DNA of 64,000 nucleotides, from positions 64,446 to 128,445 of the forward strand of contig CDMY01000170.1 of NCBI GenBank assembly GCA_001179505.1, given 5' to 3'. The translations under genes were made by a program, and so were the position numbers. Positions 57,158 to 64,000 of the stretch are shown piece by piece. This DNA comes from Vitrella brassicaformis. Lineage: Eukaryota; Sar; Vitrellaceae. A model generated the notes under the pieces. It ran no database searches, was not told where the DNA came from, and saw nothing but the letters and a program-made list of their open reading frames with translations. The first letter of the stretch is position 1. The number at the start of each line of letters is the position of its first letter.

Positions 57158-58630
57158 CTCGTGTGTAGCACATAGCAACAGAGGGCATGTGAGGGGAGGG
57201 GAGGGGAAGGAGGGGAAGGAGGGGAAGGAGGGGAAGAATGGAGAGGTATCTTTTTCGTGGTCTCCGGAGAGAGATGGGCAAATGGTTGTTTGGTTGTGTA
57301 ACTAGATAGCTGTGTGTTGAATTTAGGGGCGGGTGGCCGACTGATTGAATGGAATCTGCATTCGGTGACACAGAGAGAGAGAGAGAGAGAGGCGACTTTT
57401 GTAACATGACAAGACGTGAATGCAATGCATCTTTCGGGGGGCTGGGTGAGCGGTAATGCTTTTTGCCTAGCTACTTGCCATGTTTTTCGTCGGTCGAGGG
57501 CGATACGATGCGTGCGGTGCTTTCTACGGGATGGGGTCGTGACGGCGCCCCAGACAGCGAACGCGTGTGTGGTGTGTGCGTATCGTGTATGTGGTGTGGT
57601 GTGTCATGTCATGTCGCTCCGAATGGACGGACTGGTGGCGCACAGCACAGCTGGGGTTTATCTATCTATCGGCCGATCAATCGACGAATGAATGGGCGGT
57701 GATCGACGGGCAATGGGGGTGTGTGTGTGTGTGTGTGCGTCCAACCGGTGTGTGGTGTGTAATCCAGTGCAGTGTGTGCTGTGTATTTTTCTCCTCTGCG
57801 GGAAAGCTTTACTCGACCCCCGGTTTCTTTTGTAGTGTGGCTGCGTGTGGCTGGCTGACTGGCATCAGGAAGGGACAGTGACAAGACAGAGGTGCGGTTT
57901 GTTTGTTGATGTCGATCTGTCGCGAAGCCCGGTGGTGTTGCGGTCGTCCTTCGGGCCTCGTTCATCTCCCGCAGCAGCGAACACACATAGTCATGAGCGG
58001 CGCTGCGTGTCTGCTGCTGAGGGAAGTGTCTGCGTGACACGTGAGACGGCGGCACACACACAGGGCAGGCATGATTGGATGGACTAACGGACGGACGATG
58101 GATGGATGGATGGATCTGGCTGCCCCCACGACTGACTGCGTACATGGATGGATCTCTAGTGTTGCCTCCCTTGGTGGCGACTACACATTCACTCATTGGC
58201 GCCCAGCCAGCCAGAGAGATGACGATTTTTGCCTCTAGCTGTGTACGGCACAACACATGGACGAGGGTGAGAGTGGGGAGGGGTGTGAGTCGCCGCATGC
58301 GGCTTTGCTGATCGGGGTATCTATCTTTTCATCTTGTGTCCATCATCGCGTGTGCACGTGAGTGAGTGAGTTGATGACATACCATACACCATGGCTGCGT
58401 GTCCGTCCGTCTGTTCGTGCTTATAGCTGCGTGTGTATTTTTCTCCCATTGCTCGATATCGATGCGTGGATGAATGAGTGAATCGGAATGCGTTGTGCGT
58501 TGCTGACAGACGTCTCCCTGCTTGCGTGTCTCGACACTTTCTGCATGCCTCCGACCGTGTAATCAACGGCCAGCTTGAAGCTCGCAACGGTGGGGGCTCG
58601 ACGCGAATTCAACTTCGGTTGTCCTCACAC
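57158..58630. other. Intergenic region, low complexity
   Basis: About 1.5 kb with GGGGAAGGA repeats at 57192-57236, a GA run at 57371-57391, GT runs near 57718-57740 and GGAT units near 58098-58115. A long minus-strand frame, 57666-58298, is His/Thr/Ser-rich and has no splice or domain support. Nothing else recognised. Confidence 0.5.
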
Positions 58631-61381
58631 ATGGCATCGCCAGCAACGATGGTGAGATATGACATTGGCCGTTCAGGTTAGTTGCGGATGTCATGTGTCC
58701 GTGTACCCCGATCAGAAACGGGGGAACAGCCTGTGCCGATCTGATGAGGCATTGTGCGAGGGTAAGGAATATGAGGATTTTTGCGCCAAATACGACGCAA
58801 TAAGTGAGGCTAACGAGACGTTCAAGGATGCCGCAAGAAGGGGCGACGAGGAGGCTGTCACTCAGTTGATGAACACTCACGGCGTGGACTTCGTGGAGGT
58901 CCATTGGAGCGTGAAGAAGACAGCAAATGAACTCAGTGAATGTTTGTGCGTTCTCATTTCTGCAGCGGGAACTCTTCCTTGAAGCTGCACTTCAGGGCCA
59001 CGTGGGCATCATGTCTGTCATGTATAAGAGCAAACCTGACGTACTGCTGCAAACAAACAAGGTACCAACAAAGACAAACCATCTTGTGTGCTGCGACTGC
59101 TGCTGATGAGAAGATGTGTTGGCTTGATGGAATGCAGACTGGTGAGACTGCCATGCACTTGGCTGCCTACCATGGCCATCTTGCGGCGGTCGATCAGCTG
59201 CTGGAGTGGGATCCCAAACTGATCGATGCACGCGGCGCGGTAACAAAGCACACACATGTGTCTGAGCGACGAGGATGGTACTGGTATGTGCTTGTCGCAT
59301 GATTGAGATGGTCCATTGACGCATGATGAGCGACCGCCGCTGTTGTGCTATGTGTCAACGCATTTTCCCCCGTCTGACGCCTGAGCGTGTCGATGGTGTG
59401 ATTGCAGGATGGCTGGACGCCGTTCATGAGGGCTGCCGAGGAAGGTCATGTGGATGTGATGGAGTTTTTGTATGCCAAAGGAGGGGTCTCTGTTCTGACG
59501 CAACAGGCTAATGTGAGACACAGTCGAGCGGACAATGTGTCTCTCATCTGATTGATTGCCTTTCCCTCTGTGGATGACACACACACAGCCCGGAACCACG
59601 GCACTCCATAAGGCTGTAAACTGGGGCAAATCTGCAGCGGTGTCTCAGATGTGAGCGACACTGATGAATGACTGACGCGAACATCTCATCCACACACATT
59701 CTCTCTGCGTCGCTGGCTGGACAGGCTCGAGTGGGGCGGCGGTGCTCTGCTGGACATCAAGGACAATGACGTGAGTGCACACAGATGTGGTTCACACCAT
59801 CATCGATGGTCGAGTGGTGTGCTCATCGTATCTCATGACGACAGGGGGACACGCCGTGGGACTATGCGGAGGACAAGCCGGAGATCAGAGAGACCATGAA
59901 GAAGTACAAGCAGCCTGTAAGGGAGTGACTTACACGCCCAGACACACGGAGCAACACACGCAATGAGGGGCCATCGGATGTGTGTGGGCATCCTTGACCA
60001 ATGTCAGGCCGATGACATCTTCGACGCCGTGAAGCCGGCGATGAGGAAGCCGTTTGTATGTTCATCAACAAAAGAGGAAATGAGATCCTCAATTATTCGG
60101 GGAAATGCAAAAAAAACGTCTTCGGGGTATGCAATCGTGAGGACGACAGAAATGCACTTCAGTGGTCTGTGTGTTTTGCGCAGCGGACACCCTTCCTTTG
60201 GGCTGCATTCTATGGTCACGTGGGCATCATGTCTGTCATGTATAAGAGCAAACCCGACGTACTGCAGCAAACAGACGGGGTACCGACACAGCTAAACCAT
60301 CTTGTGTCCTGCTCGTGATGAGATGCATTTGCTTTGATTGAAATGCAGGTCCTTGGTGAGACTGCCATGCATGCGGCTGCCGAGAAGGGCCATCTTGCGG
60401 CTGTCAATCAGCTGCTGGAGTGGGATCCCAAACTGATCGATGCACGCAGCAATGTAAGGGAGCACACACATGTCTCTGGCGCCTCTTTTATGAGGACTGC
60501 ATGGGGGTGTGTGTTGATTTTACAGTCCGGCAAGACGCCATTCGTCGGGGCTGCCGAGAAAGGGCATGTGGATGTGATGACTGCCATGATTGACAAAGGA
60601 GGGCACAAGCAGGACCTACTCACACAGAAGGACAAAGTGAGAGACGCAGGAAGACAAAGTGTCTCTGATCTGTTTGAATGCCTTTCCCTGTGTGGATGCC
60701 ACACACGCCAGGACGGCTGGACGGCACTCCATTATGCTGCATCTGGGGGCTGCTCTGCAGCGGTGTCTCAGCTGTGAGCGACACTGATGAATGACTGACG
60801 CGAACATCTCATCCACACACATTCTTCTGCGTTGCTGGCTGGACAGGCTCGAGTGGGGCGGCGGTGCTCTGCTGAACATCAAGGACAATGACGTGAGTGC
60901 ACACAGATGTGGTTCACACCACCATCGATGGTTGAGTGATCTGCTCATCGTATCTCATGACGACAGGGGGACACGCCGTGGGACAAGGCGAAAAACCAGC
61001 CGGAGATCAGAGAGATCATGAAGAAGTACAAGCCTATGTGTCGGTCTCGCTGCATGATTATGTGAGTCAGAGTCTGTCGGTTACTCGCGTATTGTGAGTG
61101 TGTGATCTGACAGTAGGCTTCGACTGATAATGTGTCGTCATAAACCGAGGCTGTCACTTGCATGTATTCATGGAAATGACTCTCTGTCTCTCTCACAGTG
61201 AAAGAACTGCTACGGCGCCTTCAGCTGGTGGTCCAAGTGCATGCCGCAGCGCAACCGCACCTGCTCGCAATGCAGCGTCTACTCCGTCATCCGCCCGGCC
61301 TACGGCAACCGCCTCCTGCTGCCACGTCAGCTTGTCAAAGACAGGGTCATTCTATCATGCACACTCTTCCCCCTCCTCTGA
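58631..61381 (+). CDS. Ankyrin-repeat protein with internal multi-exon duplication
   Basis: Well-supported exons: 58966-59061, 59138-59239, 59408-59512, 59589-59650, 59725-59770, 59845-59916, 60008-60055, 60184-60279, 60349-60453, 60526-60636, 60712-60773, 60847-60892 and 60967 to about 61041. They join in phase and encode about nine ankyrin repeats, for example TPFLWAAFYGHVGIM, TGETAMHLAAYHGHLAAV and DGWTALHYAASGG. Two blocks of six exons each (58966-59916 and 60184-61041) are paralogous, introns included. The N-terminus is uncertain: ATG 58631, then either a 25-base intron or an unspliced run to 58898. The C-terminus is also uncertain. A Cys-rich frame (NCYGAF, MPQRNRTCSQC) reaching a stop at 61379-61381 is the best candidate; it would overlap the end of the opposite-strand gene. 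Ankyrin repeats bind proteins; the partner is unknown. Confidence 0.75.
58966..59916 (+). repeat. Ankyrin exon block, copy 1 of an internal duplication
   Basis: Six exons with their introns, paralogous to 60184-61041. The match is strongest at 59639-59870 versus about 60762-60990, where even the introns are nearly identical at an offset of 1122 bases. Confidence 0.9.
60184..61041 (+). repeat. Ankyrin exon block, copy 2 of an internal duplication
   Basis: Paralogue of 58966-59916. The offset grows from 1122 bases near the 3' end to 1218 near the first ankyrin exon, so indels have built up mostly in the 5' introns. Confidence 0.9.
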
Positions 61382-64000
61382 CTCCATGTCTATCTGCGGC
61401 ACATGATCCAAAATCGCCGCGAACCTACGCCGGTTCTCGTCCCCCAGGCCCCTCAGCAGCTTGTCCAGATAATGCTGCACCTTGCTGCTCTCACCAAGGC
61501 CTCGATTGAGCGCCCCAGCGCCGTCGCGATAGGTCTCGAGATCATCGACGTAGAGGTAGAGCTTGCTCTTGCACTCTGCCAGCTGCTGCTCGAGGTCCTG
61601 GTACCTCTCCTGTAGCTCCTTCTTCTGCGACTCGACCACACGCACATGCTGCTCCTGGTCACGCTGCAACAGAAACTGCTGGCCCCTCTGGTTTTCCTCG
61701 GCCGCTAGCCTCGCCTCGGCCTTCTCCTTCTCCCTCTGCATGGCGTCCAGCTGCTGCTGCACCACTGTAATCTGCGCCTGCGCCTCTACAAGCGACGCCG
61801 AAACTGTTGATCGGCGCTGAGCCTCCTCCGTCTGCAGAACGCTCTTCTCGTCGTCCATCTGCTGACGGAGGGCTTCCATCGCCGCAGAGTGATCGCGCTG
61901 GGCTGCCTCCATGGCCATGGTGTGCCTGGCCGTCTCGTCGGCGAGTCGCATCTCGAGGTCCAGCTTGTCTTTCCGCAGCTGAGCGTTCTGGCAGTCCATG
62001 GACGCGGTGGTGGCGGTGTCGCTCTGCTGGCATTCCTCTATCCGCCGCGTTAGGGTGGCGAGCTGGCGCAGGGCCTCGTCAAGACGATGGGATCCTCCCG
62101 TGGCCCGTGATAGTAGCGCCTCCTGATCGATCAAAGAAGAGAGCTCATCGAAGGGTAGGTGTGGTGTATGCGTGTTTGTGTTGACTGGTATCGCACCTTG
62201 AGTGCGATGTTCTTCCGAAGCTCTCCGACCTCACTTGTGAGTTGGTGACGCTGACACCCACACACACCGATGATTCATCCATCCTCCCACCATCCCCCCG
62301 TCCCTCTGTGTGCCCACCTCTTGGTCGCGTGCCCTCCAGAGCTCCTCCAGCTCGCCCTCGAGTGCCCTCACACGCTGCTGAGCCTTCTCCCGCTGAGCGT
62401 CGGCATGGCCCTGCACATTCCTCAAGGCCTCCTGGTGCCGCGCCCTATCCTCCTCTCGCTCGCGACGCAGGTCGTCGAGCTGGCTTTTGACACGCTCCAG
62501 CTGCCTGCTCTTGTCCTCAATCATTGCCTTCAGGTTGGCCACTTCGTCGTCTCTGCTGTCATCTCGTCGAGTGATGCGACCAGAGGGGGTGCGGAAGGAC
62601 GGGCTCTCCTTTCCCTCCTCTCTGGTCTCGGACCGGGAGGCTTTGAGACCGATCAGGGACGCTTGTGTGGTTCTCAAGTGGTCAAACAGGGTGCCCCTGA
62701 CCTCCTCGAGCTCAAGCAGCAGTTCCCACAGCACTGGGCCACCGAAACTGGCCAGCATCTCATGTTTGAGTGGCCCCTTGGCGCGTTGAAGATATGACTC
62801 GACCCCCTGCTGCCAGGCCCCGCGGACATCGACCAGCGACACAGGGGCCGGCAGTGCGGCCGCCGACGCAGAAGCAACATCTCCGCCGTCAGCTGTTGGC
62901 AGAGGTGCGTGTGCGGCATCCGACGCGTGGGTCACAAAGGCGCTCCGCAGGGAGTGGAAGGATGACGCCTTGCCCTCGCCATGAGTGGATAGCTCTTCCT
63001 CGAGAGCCCTCTGACATAACGCTGCCGAGCGAGTGTGGTTGTCTGCCTGCCGCCTCAACAGCTTCTCGTGGATAGTCGAGAGGAGACTCTGATGGATGAA
63101 GTTCCATGACGGGCTGACCTGCACAAATGGAATGACACACGTATGCATACGCACAGCCGTCCGTCGACATCCGCCCTCCCTCCGTCCGTCCGTGTGTGTC
63201 TTGCTGGCTGACCATGTAGCTGGGTAGAACCAGGCCACTCCTCTGTCGAAACCCATCGAGTGCAGCGTCGCGGGCCTTCTCGTGCAGCACGTACAGCTCG
63301 CTCGACTCAAGCGGCACCCCGGTGGCCTTCGCCGGCAGGACGTCATCGAGGACGCCTTCGAACAAAGCGCATGCCTGCCGAGAGTACTGCTGGAGCTCCA
63401 CGAGCAACGCCTCCTGGTATGGCTCCGACACAGCCATCAGTGGCGCCGAGTGCGAAGTGTCCGCTGGGGGCTGCGTCGCCGACCACCCGTTTAGCGCCTT
63501 GACGATGGCTTCCGTAAAGGCACAGAGGAGGGAGGGCGGCATGAGGCGGCCGCACCAGAACCGTTTTGGCGGGCAGGTGGCAGAAAAGAGTGCGTCAGTG
63601 AGGGTCGTCTCGCCGCCAGGGAGGACGACGATTCGTCTGTGGGGAAAGGCCCGCACCACGGGCTCGTCCTGCTCGTCACGGCTGGTCGTGTTGGTGCTGC
63701 CGGTGCTGGAAGGGAGCGGGGCAAAACTCAGGGGTGCGAAGCGTCCCTCGAGGCCAGACTCCTCTCCTTCGCCTGTCCTCTCCTTGGCCCACACGATGCA
63801 CGGCATCTCGTCACGGCAGAGTCTCGGTGACCTGGCGGCACCATCTGCCTGTGGCGGGCGCAGGGTAAGCTGCAGGGCCGTGGATGTGAGCAGCTCCACC
63901 GCGGCCGATGAATCGATCAGCACCACCGAGCTTATCAGAAGGGCCAGGGAAACCAGCTGGATTCTTGCCTTGTGATCAGGGCAGCTGCCCGGCAGACTGC
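61355..64000 (-). CDS. Guanylate-binding-protein-like large GTPase, C-terminal part
   Basis: The 5' end lies beyond the window. Exons 63213-64000 (open), 62318-63118, 62197-62250 and 61355-62122 close in phase. The first visible residues match the late GTPase domain of GBP/atlastin proteins: a Cys-Pro-Asp-His then ARIQLVSLALLISSVVLIDSS segment, then a PCIVWAKER strand and an RAFPHRRIVVLP element. P-loop and switch motifs would be outside the window. A helical middle region follows (ALLVELQQYSRQACALFEGVL, WNFIHQSLLSTIHEKLL), then about 330 residues of charged coiled coil (Glu/Gln/Arg heptads) and an acidic tail. In other organisms GBPs remodel or tether membranes; assignment to GBP rather than atlastin rests on the long helical C-terminus and lack of membrane helices. 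Confidence 0.75.

Noticed and set aside
57666-58298. 210-codon open frame on the - strand
   Set aside because: His/Thr/Ser/Pro-rich composition from CA-rich low-complexity DNA, with no domain or splice support.

Overview
This 64 kb window is nuclear DNA from an intron-rich eukaryote, most likely a photosynthetic alveolate. A chromerid such as Vitrella is my inference; no database was searched. Genes are packed on both strands and cut into many small exons. Introns are mostly 45-130 bases, rich in GT/CA and GACA/GACG runs, with GT-AG ends and at least two GC-AG introns. Exon chains were built by eye from splice sites, codon phase and protein similarity. Most close in phase from start to stop, which is the main support for the models; UTRs were not defined.

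Layout. 1-248: 3' end of an unrecognised + gene. 791-5325: two tandem copies (- strand) of one unknown gene, each carrying different damage. 5698-10487 (+): F-box/TBC RabGAP. 10705-17425 (+): large secreted multi-pass membrane protein, possibly STRA6-like. 17758-18769 (+): small membrane protein. 19046-20171 (+): RING-H2/UBA ubiquitin ligase. 20550-24563 (+): secreted beta-propeller of bacterial type. 25414-28684 (-): very divergent F1-ATPase alpha-like protein, with a 300-N assembly gap inside one intron. 28835-30703 (+): SPFH/band-7 membrane protein. 31454-34444 (-): RAP-domain protein. 34591-35895 (+): sideroflexin with a plastid-type leader. 37385-38953 (+): F-box-like protein. 39610-44997 (-): importin-beta (IPO5-like). 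45170-46921 (+): LRRC23-like leucine-rich-repeat protein. 47902-53531 (-): USP48-like deubiquitinase. 54151-57157 (+): GNAT-like plus PhzF fusion. 58631-61381 (+): ankyrin protein with an internal multi-exon duplication. 61355 to beyond 64000 (-): guanylate-binding-protein-like GTPase, C-terminal part.

Functional themes. Ubiquitin and trafficking genes recur (F-box/TBC, RING-UBA, F-box-like, USP). Organelle-linked genes cluster at 25.4-35.9 kb. They sit in two divergent pairs with about 150 bases between start codons: ATPase-alpha-like with SPFH, and RAP protein with sideroflexin. An LRRC23-like radial-spoke candidate fits an organism with flagellated cells, and the sideroflexin leader fits one with a complex plastid. 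No rRNA, tRNA, CRISPR array or transposase gene was recognised.
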